The position numbers and the translations under genes were made by a program. The notes below the pieces were generated by a model. It did not search any database, was not told the DNA's origin, and worked only from the letters and a program-made list of their open reading frames with translations. Of a stretch of 64,000 bases of DNA, positions 30,281 to 38,182 are shown one piece after another. Source of the DNA: Halobacillus karajensis. GTDB lineage: Bacteria; Bacillota; Bacilli; Bacillales; Halobacillaceae. The stretch is from assembly GCF_900108515.1 (NCBI RefSeq), contig NZ_FNWW01000002.1:62001-126000 (forward strand), given 5' to 3'. The number at the start of each line of letters is the position of its first letter. Positions within the stretch are counted from its first letter, which is position 1.

Positions 30281-30943
30281 ATGATTAAAGCATTTATTTT
30301 TGATTTAGATGGAACTTTATTGAACCGGGATGAATCGGTAAAGAGTTTTATAGCTGAACAGTATGAGCGATTGTATGAGACACTTAAACATCTACCGAGA
30401 GAGACATACATACAAAGGTTTATTGAACTAGATCATCGAGGATATGTTTGGAAGTACAAGGTGTATAGACAGTTAGTAGACGAATTTGATATTCAGAGGA
30501 TGACGGGGGATGAGCTACTACACGATTATTTAAATAACTTCAAAGAAAATTGTATACCATTCCCTAAGCTCTTGGAGATACTTGAAGAATTGAAAAAAAA
30601 TAACTTTCTGATTGGGATAATTACCAATGGAAAAGGACAATTTCAAATGAATAACATTAAAGCTTTGAAGATAGACAAATACGCAGATACTATTCTTATA
30701 TCAGAGTGGGAAGGGGTTAAAAAGCCTGATCCAACAATATTTAGAAGGGCAGCAGAGAGGCTTAAGGTGGATCCGGAAAATTGTGTATTTATAGGAGATC
30801 ATCCAGAGAATGATGTGAAAGCCGCACAAAATGTTGGAATGGTAGGCATTTGGAAAAGGGATTATCAATGGAGTGAAGGAGCAATAGGAGCAGACTATAC
30901 CATTGATGATTTAGAAGAAATACTAAAAATAATCAACCGATAA
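30281..30943 (+). CDS. HAD superfamily hydrolase
   Basis: A 220-residue phosphatase-like protein. It shows motif I FIFDLDGTLLN, motif II IITNG near residue 119, and motif III-IV KKPDPTIF and CVFIGDHPENDVKAA. The helical cap inserted after motif I makes it a C1-cap (phosphoglycolate or pyrophosphatase-like) member, similar to YfnB/YjjG-type nucleotidases. ATG 30281 follows AGGGGGAAG; the frame from 30242 lacks a site. The substrate is not predictable. It stands alone between the two thiamin loci. Confidence 0.9.
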   Translation: MIKAFIFDLDGTLLNRDESVKSFIAEQYERLYETLKHLPRETYIQRFIELDHRGYVWKYKVYRQLVDEFDIQRMTGDELLHDYLNNFKENCIPFPKLLEILEELKKNNFLIGIITNGKGQFQMNNIKALKIDKYADTILISEWEGVKKPDPTIFRRAAERLKVDPENCVFIGDHPENDVKAAQNVGMVGIWKRDYQWSEGAIGADYTIDDLEEILKIINR

Positions 30944-31042
30944 ATTTTTAGTAGGCTATCTTGATATTGATCTTCAAGTATGGGGACGAATATTTTGAGT
31001 AATGTTCATGTGGAGTTCTAAAAAAAAGGTGGACTATTTGGA

Positions 31043-31065
31043 GGACTCCACAATAGGTGGAGTCC
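31043..31065. terminator. Hairpin after the HAD gene
   Basis: GGACTCCAC / GTGGAGTCC perfect 9-bp stem with loop AATAG, about 100 bases after the HAD stop. The tail is TTAACC, so termination would be weak. Confidence 0.5.
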
Positions 31066-31225
31066 TTAACCAAATATGGTCATTTTCTACATGTTCTCAC
31101 TAAATTGGTTAGAAATGTGAGAAGGATGGTCATTAAAAATTGTAATACATTACTTCTCTAGTGTAAACATGCTTTAAATAATTAAAGAGCGTTTGAGGTC
31201 ACCATGTATCAAATCTTCATCCATA

Positions 31226-31303
31226 AAAAATGGTGCAGGGCAAACCCGTCCGTATCTCGAGGGCGAGATAAAAGGTTCCAGGCGGAGCTTCTCCATTTTT
31301 CTT
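31226..31303. other. GC-rich, fold-prone island in AT-rich DNA
   Basis: AAAAATGG and CCATTTTT bracket a GC-rich block. Inside is a TATCTCG / CGAGATA hairpin around 31253-31271. The block is open in one frame on each strand for about 25-40 codons but lacks ribosome-binding sites. It does not match a riboswitch class I can name. The rest of 30944-31428 holds no gene. Confidence 0.35.
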
Positions 31304-31428
31304 ATTGAAGTGAATGTCACTATGCTGAAAGATAAATAAGAGCTTTTTTGTGAAAAATTTGAAAGGGATGTGGACTAAATCGAATAAGTCGTGTAAAGTA
31401 TAGACAAATGCAAACTGAATAGGGTGTA

Positions 31429-31520
31429 CACTAGGGGTGCCATTATGAAATGGCTGAGATCAAAGTATTACTTTGAGACTCTTTGAACCTGAACTGGCTT
31501 AATACCAGCGGAGGAAAGTG
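31429..31520 (+). promoter_or_regulatory. TPP riboswitch upstream of tenI-thiOSGF
   Basis: Closing stem CACT / AGTG, CTGAGA at 31454-31459, GAACCTGAACTGGCTTAATA and CCAGCGGAGGAAAG. The core is conserved with minor changes (CTGAACTGG for CTGATCTGG, GCGGAGG for GCGTAGG). Confidence 0.93.
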
Positions 31521-31571
31521 ACAGGACTTATAGCAATATAGGTGTATTTTCAATAGTTAACTCGTAGATCC

Positions 31572-31607
31572 ATGCCACTTTCCATTTGAGGAGAGTGGCA
31601 TTTTTTT
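31572..31607 (+). terminator. Riboswitch-controlled terminator before tenI
   Basis: ATGCCACT / AGTGGCAT stem with further pairs and a run of seven T residues, 50 bases after the aptamer and 26 before the gene. Confidence 0.9.
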
Positions 31608-31632
31608 ATTCATTTTAAAGGTTGTGCTTTTT

Positions 31633-32235
31633 ATGAAACTTATAGCTGTAACAAATGGGGAAATGTGTGAAAAGCAACTGGTGGAGGTGATCATCGAAAT
31701 CTCTCCAGAAGTTGATGCTATTATTTTGCGAGAAAAACAACTCGTTCCGAAAGCTTACTTGTCATTAGTAAAGCAATTAATAGAGCGAGGGGTGGATCGT
31801 CGAAAACTTTGGATTCATGACCGGTCAGATCTAGCTTGTATGACAGGCATTCACAACCTCCATTTACCAGAGAAAGGTCTTCCGGTTAGGGAGGTGAAGG
31901 GTTCCTTTCCATGGTTAAATGTTGGTGTTTCCGTGCATTCCTTGGAATTTGCCAAACAGGCAGAAGAACAGGGAGCGGACTATATCATGTTCGGCCATAT
32001 TTTTTCAACGCTCAGTAAAAAAGGATCACCACCGCAAGGGATACAAAAATTAGCGGAAGTAACGGACGCATTAACGATTCCAGTTGTGGCTATTGGGGGG
32101 ATCACGGAAGAAAATATACATAACATACGATCGACTAGCGTAAGTGCCATCGCCGTCATGTCAGGAATATTCGATGCGGAATCACCTATAGCTGCAGTAA
32201 AAAAACTGAGAAGGGAGATGGGACATAGTGAGTGA
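31633..32235 (+). CDS. tenI: Thiazole tautomerase, ThiE-like fold
   Basis: TenI aromatises the thiazole phosphate made by ThiG. The 200-residue TIM barrel has AIILREKQLVPKAY, LWIHDRSDLAC, VGVSVHSLEFAKQAEEQGADY, FGHIFSTLSKKGSPPQG and VVAIGGITEENI. The SKKG..PQG loop is TenI-like rather than ThiE-like. The neighbours thiO, thiS, thiG and thiF follow the B. subtilis tenAI-thiOSGF order, with tenA missing. ATG 31633 has AAAGG ten bases ahead. Annotation as ThiE (thiamin phosphate synthase) is the alternative. Confidence 0.88.
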   Translation: MKLIAVTNGEMCEKQLVEVIIEISPEVDAIILREKQLVPKAYLSLVKQLIERGVDRRKLWIHDRSDLACMTGIHNLHLPEKGLPVREVKGSFPWLNVGVSVHSLEFAKQAEEQGADYIMFGHIFSTLSKKGSPPQGIQKLAEVTDALTIPVVAIGGITEENIHNIRSTSVSAIAVMSGIFDAESPIAAVKKLRREMGHSE

Positions 32236-33361
32236 AAGACAAAACGTCTTAATCATAGGTGGTGGGATTATTGGTCATTCCATATCCTATTACTTAAATA
32301 AAAGCGGTGTTTCAGCTATGGTCATCGATAAACAAGAGAGCGGAAGAAAAGCAACAAGAGCAGCAGCTGGAATGCTCGGTGTCCATTCGGAAAATGCCCA
32401 AGCGAATGTTTTTTACAAGTTTTGTGAGAGAAGCAGAGAGCTCTATCAATCATTAAGCCAGGAGTTATTCCGTTTGACTTCCATAAACATCGGACTTTCT
32501 CGGACAGGGATGATCGAGGTGGCTTTATGTGAAGAAGAGAAGAACAAGTTACGAGACAAGAAAGCGTTCTTTCCTGAACTGGAGTGGTTAGAGGGTGAAA
32601 AATTAAGCGAAAAGATTCCATCTTTAAATGGAAGTGGGGCTGTGGGGCTGCATATGGAGAAGGACGGGCATGTTGAGCCCACTCATGTTTGTGAAGCATT
32701 TAAACGAGCCGCTCTCCATTTTGGAGGGAAATTGATAGAAGACCACTCGGTATGGGGGATCGAGAAAAATGAGCAAGGTTATTCGATTCAATTAGGTAAC
32801 GAGACACTTTTAGTTGACCGTGTTGTCGTTGCTGCTGGTGCAGAGAGCGGCCCATGGTTTGAAGCCACCGGGCTGGTGGATCCTATGGTACCGACGAAAG
32901 GGGAGTACATTTCGATCAAACCAAAGAAAAATATTTGGGACGAGACATTATTCTTTCGTGATTTCTATATTGTTCCTAAGCCAGATGGTCGATGTGTGAT
33001 TGGGGCTACAACAAAGCCATATGATAGGGGTCATTTTCCAACGGCAGGTGGATTGTCGGAATTACTGAACCATGTTTTTTCTGTCTTTCCCACTCTCCAA
33101 AGCGAACCTCTTCAAGACTGCGGGGCAGGCATAAGGCCCGGTACGAAGGATGGCTTTCCGATTATTGGAGAACATCCAACCATGGCTGGGCTTTATTTTG
33201 CAACGGGACATTATCGCAACGGGGTTCTTCTTGCCCCAGCTACGGGAGAGTTGATGAAAGATCTTATCCTCGATAAAAAGGTAGATTCTTCGATAACAGG
33301 GCTATTATCACCTAATCGCTTAGTTAGGAAAGGAGAGCATTCTTATGAACATTCAAATTAA
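32228..33361 (+). CDS. thiO: Glycine oxidase for thiazole synthesis
   Basis: A FAD enzyme oxidising glycine to the imine that ThiG uses. The Rossmann motif LIIGGGIIGHSISYYLN lies at residues 6-22, followed by ATRAAAGMLGVHSE and a C-terminal CGAGIRPGTKDGFPIIG and GHYRNGVLLAPATG, typical of the DAO/ThiO family. The start is GTG at 32228, overlapping tenI by eight bases. The protein of 377 residues is full length. Its 3' end overlaps thiS by 17 bases, so the cluster is tightly coupled. Confidence 0.96.
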   Translation: MSERQNVLIIGGGIIGHSISYYLNKSGVSAMVIDKQESGRKATRAAAGMLGVHSENAQANVFYKFCERSRELYQSLSQELFRLTSINIGLSRTGMIEVALCEEEKNKLRDKKAFFPELEWLEGEKLSEKIPSLNGSGAVGLHMEKDGHVEPTHVCEAFKRAALHFGGKLIEDHSVWGIEKNEQGYSIQLGNETLLVDRVVVAAGAESGPWFEATGLVDPMVPTKGEYISIKPKKNIWDETLFFRDFYIVPKPDGRCVIGATTKPYDRGHFPTAGGLSELLNHVFSVFPTLQSEPLQDCGAGIRPGTKDGFPIIGEHPTMAGLYFATGHYRNGVLLAPATGELMKDLILDKKVDSSITGLLSPNRLVRKGEHSYEHSN

Positions 33362-33548
33362 TGGCCGAAGTGTTGATTTATCTGATAAGGAAACGACTAT
33401 CGCTGATCTTCTTGAGAGTTATCGCATTCGAAATAAAATCGCAGTCGTTGAACGCAATAAAGAAATCATTCATAAGGCAGATTATGAAAATACGAAATTA
33501 TCACATGGAGATACATTAGAAATTATTCATTTTGTAGGAGGAGGATAA
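33345..33548 (+). CDS. thiS: Sulfur-carrier protein ThiS
   Basis: A 67-residue ubiquitin-fold protein. The C-terminal GG is adenylated by ThiF and becomes a thiocarboxylate that donates sulfur to the thiazole. It begins [17 protein letters not shown] and ends [10 protein letters not shown], with one extra glycine. AGGAGAG precedes ATG 33345 inside thiO. Its stop overlaps the thiG start. Confidence 0.97.
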   Translation: MNIQINGRSVDLSDKETTIADLLESYRIRNKIAVVERNKEIIHKADYENTKLSHGDTLEIIHFVGGG

Positions 33549-34312
33549 TGATGTTGAAAATAGGTGGTAAGACTTTTCAATCACGATTAATGCTGGGGAC
33601 GGGGAAGTATCCGACTTTTGAAATCCAAAAAGAAGCGGTCCAAGCATCGGATACGGAGATTCTTACTTTTACGGTACGGAGAATGAATATCTTCGATCCT
33701 GAAGAACCGAATTTATTGGAAGCACTAGATTTGAATAAGTATTCCTTGCTTCCAAATACAGCTGGAGCTAAGACTGCGGAAGAAGCTGTGCGGATGGCAC
33801 GATTAGCAAGGGCGTCCGGCTTATGTGACATGATCAAAGTGGAAGTAATCGGATGTGAAAAAACACTTCTTCCTGATCCTTTTGAAACGATGAAAGCATC
33901 TGTTCAACTGTTGGAAGAAGGGTTTACCGTCCTTGCTTATACTTCAGATGATGTTGTCTTGGCGAAGCGTTTAGAGGAACATGGCGTTCATGCCATAATG
34001 CCTGGAGCTTCTCCAATTGGTTCAGGACAAGGAATTGTAAATCCTTTGAACCTACAATTCATTGTTGAGCAAGCTAAAATTCCAGTTATTGTTGATGCGG
34101 GGGTAGGAGCTCCAAAAGATGCTGCCTATGCAATGGAAATCGGGGCAGACGGTGTCTTATTAAATACAGCAGTCTCAGCTGCTGAAGACCCAGTAAAGAT
34201 GGCAAAAGCAATGAGGTTAGCCGTCGAGGCCGGTCGGTTAGGATATGAAGCCGGACGCATCCCGAGGAAAAACTTCGGGACTAAAAGCAGTCCAGAGAGT
34301 GGGATGATCTAA
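33548..34312 (+). CDS. thiG: Thiazole synthase
   Basis: It condenses deoxyxylulose-5-phosphate, dehydroglycine and ThiS thiocarboxylate to the thiazole phosphate. Start region [17 protein letters not shown], core [16 protein letters not shown], catalytic lysine in [19 protein letters not shown], phosphate loops [17 protein letters not shown] and [20 protein letters not shown]. At 254 residues it is normal. It begins with tandem ATGs behind GGAGGAG, overlapping thiS by one base, and ends two bases before thiF. Confidence 0.98.
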   Translation: MMLKIGGKTFQSRLMLGTGKYPTFEIQKEAVQASDTEILTFTVRRMNIFDPEEPNLLEALDLNKYSLLPNTAGAKTAEEAVRMARLARASGLCDMIKVEVIGCEKTLLPDPFETMKASVQLLEEGFTVLAYTSDDVVLAKRLEEHGVHAIMPGASPIGSGQGIVNPLNLQFIVEQAKIPVIVDAGVGAPKDAAYAMEIGADGVLLNTAVSAAEDPVKMAKAMRLAVEAGRLGYEAGRIPRKNFGTKSSPESGMI

Positions 34313-34314
34313 CG

Positions 34315-35331
34315 ATGTCGGAACGCTATTCTCGTCAAGAACGATTTGCTCCAATAGGGAAAGAGGGGCAGGCAGCATTAATGGATAAACACGCCTTTAT
34401 TGTTGGAGCGGGTGCATTAGGCAGCGCCAATGCGGAGATGCTGGCGAGAGCTGGAGTAGGGAATATCACGATTATTGACAGGGATTATATTGAATGGAGC
34501 AACCTTGGAAGACAGCAGCTTTATACCGAGGAGGATGCTGCTTCCATGCGGACGAAGGCTAAAGCAGCTGAACAAAAATTGAAATCCATTAATTCTAGTA
34601 TAAGGGTTCGTGGAATGATACAAGAATTTAATGCGGAAAATGCCGAAGATCTACTGGAAGGTGTCGACATCCTCATCGATGGTACCGATAACTTTCGTAC
34701 TCGTTTGGTCATCAATGATGCTACATCTAAACGAAGGGTGCCTTGGGTGTATGGGGGGTGTCTGCAAAGCTACGGGCTGGTTCTTTCGATTATTCCAGGG
34801 GAGACACCGTGTCTCCAATGTTTAATAGATTATATTCCAGATCAAGGCGGGACGTGCGATACGGTTGGAATTATCGGGCCTGCTGTACAAACGACGGCTG
34901 CCTATCAAACGGCGGAATGCTTGAAGTTTCTAACTGGACATCCGATGTCACCTGAAATGGTTTCTTTTGATGTATGGGGGCGAAACTATTCTTCGATTAA
35001 TGTAAGTAAGCTCATCGATACAGCTTGTCCCTCCTGCTCCAAGGAGGCTGTTTATCCTTACTTGAACAAAGAAAAAGGTTTGAAGTCAGATCGTTTGTGT
35101 GGGAGGAATACCGTGCACATCAGACCTGCACATTCTATAAATCTTTCCTTCCCATTGTTGACCAAAGACTTAGAAACTATTACTTCAAAGGTAAAAGAGA
35201 GCGGAGAAATCCTTTCGTTTCAGATCGAAGAGAAAAGGTTTGTGGTCTTCAAGGATGGACGGACACTGATCCATGGAACGGACGACGTGAAAGAGGCTAA
35301 AGAGCTATATCAACGCTATATTAAAGCTTAG
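34315..35331 (+). CDS. thiF: ThiS adenylyltransferase (E1-like)
   Basis: It activates the ThiS C-terminus with ATP. The ThiF/MoeB/E1 fold shows FIVGAGALGSANAEMLARAGV, IIDRDYIEWSNLGRQQLY and DGTDNFRTRLVINDA. A structural zinc site is formed by CLQC and CPSC. The C-terminal 70 residues form the extra region seen in Bacillus ThiF (338 residues here). The thiamin cluster ends here; no thiD, thiE or tenA follows. A degenerate TPP element and a terminator lie directly downstream. Confidence 0.95.
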   Translation: MSERYSRQERFAPIGKEGQAALMDKHAFIVGAGALGSANAEMLARAGVGNITIIDRDYIEWSNLGRQQLYTEEDAASMRTKAKAAEQKLKSINSSIRVRGMIQEFNAENAEDLLEGVDILIDGTDNFRTRLVINDATSKRRVPWVYGGCLQSYGLVLSIIPGETPCLQCLIDYIPDQGGTCDTVGIIGPAVQTTAAYQTAECLKFLTGHPMSPEMVSFDVWGRNYSSINVSKLIDTACPSCSKEAVYPYLNKEKGLKSDRLCGRNTVHIRPAHSINLSFPLLTKDLETITSKVKESGEILSFQIEEKRFVVFKDGRTLIHGTDDVKEAKELYQRYIKA

Positions 35332-35347
35332 GAATGACTATCTGAAA

Positions 35348-35440
35348 ACCTGCACGGGTGCAGCTGACTTTGGACCAGTAAAGCGGAAGAGGTTTGCCCC
35401 TGATTGACCTGATCTAGAACATACGAGCGTAGGGGAATAA
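35348..35440 (+). promoter_or_regulatory. Degenerate TPP riboswitch with no gene behind it
   Basis: The 3' half ACCTGATCTAGAACATACG + AGCGTAGGGGAA follows the TPP consensus. The 5' half CACGGGTGCAGCTGACTTTGG has lost the CTGAGA core (CTGACT) and most of stem P2. The next plus-strand gene is over 2 kb away, beyond a terminator and two minus-strand genes. It looks like a decayed or very divergent copy. Confidence 0.65.
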
Positions 35441-35473
35441 TTCGAGAGTCAGAGGATTTTTCCTATGCTTTTG

Positions 35474-35507
35474 CTCGCTCCTTTTTAACCAGGAGCGAGT
35501 ATTTTTA
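35474..35507 (+). terminator. Terminator after the third TPP element
   Basis: CTCGCTCCT / AGGAGCGAG perfect stem followed by TATTTTTATTT. It ends the thiF transcript or serves as the expression platform of the degenerate riboswitch. The 230 bases beyond it are gene-free. Confidence 0.88.
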
Positions 35508-35739
35508 TTTCGCTGACATGGATTTTCCCTTGTGATCCAGAAATGGCCTTAAATTTCCTCTTTACTAACATTCGCCTTTTGTTGTGAAATCAACCCGGAG
35601 TTCTAATGGTTGGTTTAAATAAAGGGTTTTGATAGTCCAGGGGACTGTAACCGGCTTATAAAACGATGTGTGTGGATAGGCCAATTTTAAAAGGGACCCT
35701 CCACATCAAATGGTTTAAGAAATAGACATTTTAAACAAG

Positions 35740-36465
35740 TCAGTGTTTTATTGGTGGAAGAGTTAAATCGCTTTCATCTTTCAAAGAGAATTGTAACTCA
35801 AGGTTATGATTGATTGAAGCAAAAAAAACATGCTTTATATCGATGATGTCCCGCTGTGATAATTGTTGTTTTATCCAATCTTCGTTAAGATTAAAGTGAT
35901 GTAGAACACTTGAATAAATTTCACCTTCTACAATAACAGGGTAAGAAATCGCAGATGTTGTTTTTGAAATTTTCATGTCTTCTAATGTAACGGAGTTTTT
36001 CTGTGCTTTTTTTAATACGCTTATCTCCCCATTTGCTTCTATAATGGCTATTTCTACTTCATTAATATCAAAAACATCTTTTTCCCTAAGCATTTGAAGG
36101 ATATTGTCTATTGAATAACGAATTTTTTTTAGATTATGGTTAAGGAATTTTCCATTTTGGATAATAATCGTTGGTTCAAATGTGAGTAATCTCCCAATTG
36201 TTCTATTTGAAATTTTCCATTTTGCCACAACCCGTTGCAGAATACCGATACCTACTATAGCAATAGCAGTTGGGAGATGTTTAATGCCAGGATCTGCAAT
36301 ATCTGCTCCAACAACAGCTCCTAAGGTGACGATAATTAAAAAGTCAAATATAGGCAATTCCCCAATGGCTCGCTTTCCCATAAATAGGGTTATAAACAAT
36401 AGCAAGGGTAAAATAGTAAGAATTCTCCCAAGAACCAAAAGTATCTCTTTCATAAATTCAACCAT
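35740..36465 (-). CDS. DUF421 (YetF-like) membrane protein
   Basis: A 241-residue protein with two or three N-terminal membrane helices (to about residue 85), containing the RxxGKR-like FMGKRAIGELPIFDF and ILQRVVAKW. A cytoplasmic alpha/beta domain follows, with IIIQNGKF, VEIAIIEANGEISVLKK and VIVEGEIYSSVLHHFNLNE. This is the DUF421 layout found in many Bacillus sporulation-linked membrane proteins (YetF, YkjA, YrbG, YdfR types). The specific function is unknown. It lies 85 bases downstream of a second DUF421 gene in the same orientation. Confidence 0.88.
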   Translation of the reverse strand: MVEFMKEILLVLGRILTILPLLLFITLFMGKRAIGELPIFDFLIIVTLGAVVGADIADPGIKHLPTAIAIVGIGILQRVVAKWKISNRTIGRLLTFEPTIIIQNGKFLNHNLKKIRYSIDNILQMLREKDVFDINEVEIAIIEANGEISVLKKAQKNSVTLEDMKISKTTSAISYPVIVEGEIYSSVLHHFNLNEDWIKQQLSQRDIIDIKHVFFASINHNLELQFSLKDESDLTLPPIKH

Positions 36466-36550
36466 TTCTCATACCACTTCCTGAACTATATAATTTTATG
36501 AAAATGTTTTTGAATATACTTAGCTAGGGGTATTTGGGTAAGGAACTGGT

Positions 36551-37225
36551 TTATAAGGAATAACCAATATCCCCATCATTTTCCAACCATTCAGCGAAAA
36601 GAACATCTTCGACTTGATGAACGCCATTGGCTAATAACTGGTTTTTGAGCCAATCATCATTTTTATTTATTTCCTTTAAGTTTTCTTGGATTACTTCTCC
36701 GTCGCTAATTAGTGCCACGGGAAGATAAACAGGTTGATTAGGCATGTTAAAATCTTCTAAGGTTGTTTTTTGATAGCGTGATTTTTTTAAAACACTTATC
36801 GACCCATTCGGTTCAATCAATGCAAAGGCTACTTCCCGAATGGAAAAAATTTCACTTTGACGAAGTAAACTTTGCAGCTGATTAATATTCATTCGACACT
36901 TTTTTAACTGTCCAAAGTCAATCTGTCCATTTCTAATAACTACAGAAGGCGGCCCTTCCAATCGTTGCCTTAATAAAAGAAATTTTTGGTCAAGATATTC
37001 TACTAGAAATAGTAACCCTCCCCATATGATGGTGGTGAAAAAAATATAAAAAATAGGAATACTTTTTTCATAAATCGCGTTCCCTAATAATTCACTCAAG
37101 ACAATGGCAGATATAAAGTGAAAGGGATTAAATTGGTCGATTAATTTTCTTCCTACTATTCTTATTAGAAAAAATAACAGGAAGAATCCAATAATCAACT
37201 TAATAAAGATTTGTGTTAATTCCAC
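36551..37225 (-). CDS. DUF421 (YetF-like) membrane protein, upstream copy
   Basis: A 224-residue relative of the following gene. It has N-terminal helices with FLIRIVGRKLIDQFNPFHFI, then VVIRNGQIDFGQLKKCRMN, VAFALIEPNGSISVLKKSRY and LISDGEVIQENLKEIN. The start is GTG at 37225 behind GGGAGGG. The two genes likely form an operon and arose by duplication, or encode subunits of one complex. Both keep the same domain order, so neither looks inactivated. Confidence 0.88.
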   Translation of the reverse strand: MELTQIFIKLIIGFFLLFFLIRIVGRKLIDQFNPFHFISAIVLSELLGNAIYEKSIPIFYIFFTTIIWGGLLFLVEYLDQKFLLLRQRLEGPPSVVIRNGQIDFGQLKKCRMNINQLQSLLRQSEIFSIREVAFALIEPNGSISVLKKSRYQKTTLEDFNMPNQPVYLPVALISDGEVIQENLKEINKNDDWLKNQLLANGVHQVEDVLFAEWLENDGDIGYSL

Positions 37226-37463
37226 TTTTTTCCCTCCCAGCTAATACTTATAACTCAAAAATAGTACACTATCATCTTTTCCAAGACTTAAGCTATGAAT
37301 ACCATTCATAATAAATAAAATCTGAATTTATCATCCTATGTAAGGATGACGGAATAATTCAAAAGTGAAATAGTAGGTTTCAAATAAAAGAACAAGTGTT
37401 TTCAGAGGGATAAGGTTCATCTACTTCTGGAAAATAATCTAGTTATAAACTTATAGGTTTATG

Positions 37464-37522
37464 TTGCCTTTCAGCGATTTCTTTTCTATAATCATAGGTA
37501 AATGATAATGATAATTGTTATC
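37464..37522 (+). promoter_or_regulatory. Sigma-A promoter with Fur box
   Basis: TTGCCT (37464-37469) and TATAAT (37487-37492) are spaced by 17 bases. At the start point lies GATAATGATAATTGTTATC (37504-37522), an almost perfect Fur box. The two downstream genes should therefore be repressed by iron. Confidence 0.9.
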
Positions 37523-37546
37523 AATTAATGGTTAGGGGGAAAAGAA

Positions 37547-38182
37547 ATGTCTGATCCGATTTCATATACAGAACTGAAGATGACGGAGCAAGGAAAAGAA
37601 GGGCGGTTTTCATTCCGACCGCTGGATGCTAATAAGGATGTGGAACTGCTTTATTCTTGGATGCATCAAAAACATATCGCGCCATTCTGGAAGCTCGATG
37701 TGCCTAAGCCTGAACTGGAGAGTTGGGTGCACCGATCGGTAAATGCGGAACATAAGGATTGTTATATAGGTACATACAATGGGGAGACTGTTTGCTACCT
37801 CATTGCCTACAACATAGAAAAAGATCCGATTAAAGAGTATTATCATTATCAACCAGGGGATTTAGGTATGCATTTATTAATAGGTCCCCGGTCCACATTA
37901 AATAAAGAAAATGGACTGTCCCTCATCCGGGCGATGATTTTCTTCTTATTTGATCGTTATGGAGCGAAAAGAATCATTGGTGAGCCGGACAGAAGGAACC
38001 GGGTCATTATTCCGATTTTGAAACAGGTAGGAGGTTCAATTTTGGGGCGTATTCATCTGCCGAACAAAGAAGCGTCATTAATTGTCGGGGAGAAAGGGTT
38101 GTTTGAAAGATCGCTCCAGGATCAGGACGTCGAGATAGAGGTTGTAAATAGAATGGTTACACCAGAAGGGCGATACGTGTGA
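37547..38182 (+). CDS. Siderophore-type GNAT acyltransferase (IucB/MbtK-like)
   Basis: A 211-residue acyltransferase with the IucB-like pattern: FSFRPLDANKDVELLYSWMHQKHIAPFWKL near the N-terminus (first 16 residues after FSF define the motif), LGMHLLIGPRSTLNKENGLSLIRAMIFFLF in the acetyl-CoA region, and RIIGEPDRRNRVIIPIL near residue 145. Relatives acylate hydroxylamines during hydroxamate siderophore synthesis. The Fur box directly upstream supports an iron role. GGGGGAAAAG precedes the ATG. It overlaps the esterase start by one base. No other siderophore-assembly gene is in the window. Confidence 0.87.
   Translation: MSDPISYTELKMTEQGKEGRFSFRPLDANKDVELLYSWMHQKHIAPFWKLDVPKPELESWVHRSVNAEHKDCYIGTYNGETVCYLIAYNIEKDPIKEYYHYQPGDLGMHLLIGPRSTLNKENGLSLIRAMIFFLFDRYGAKRIIGEPDRRNRVIIPILKQVGGSILGRIHLPNKEASLIVGEKGLFERSLQDQDVEIEVVNRMVTPEGRYV

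Noticed and set aside
35345-35440. Calling the third TPP element functional without reservation
   Set aside because: The CTGAGA core and P2 stem are not preserved and there is no downstream gene.
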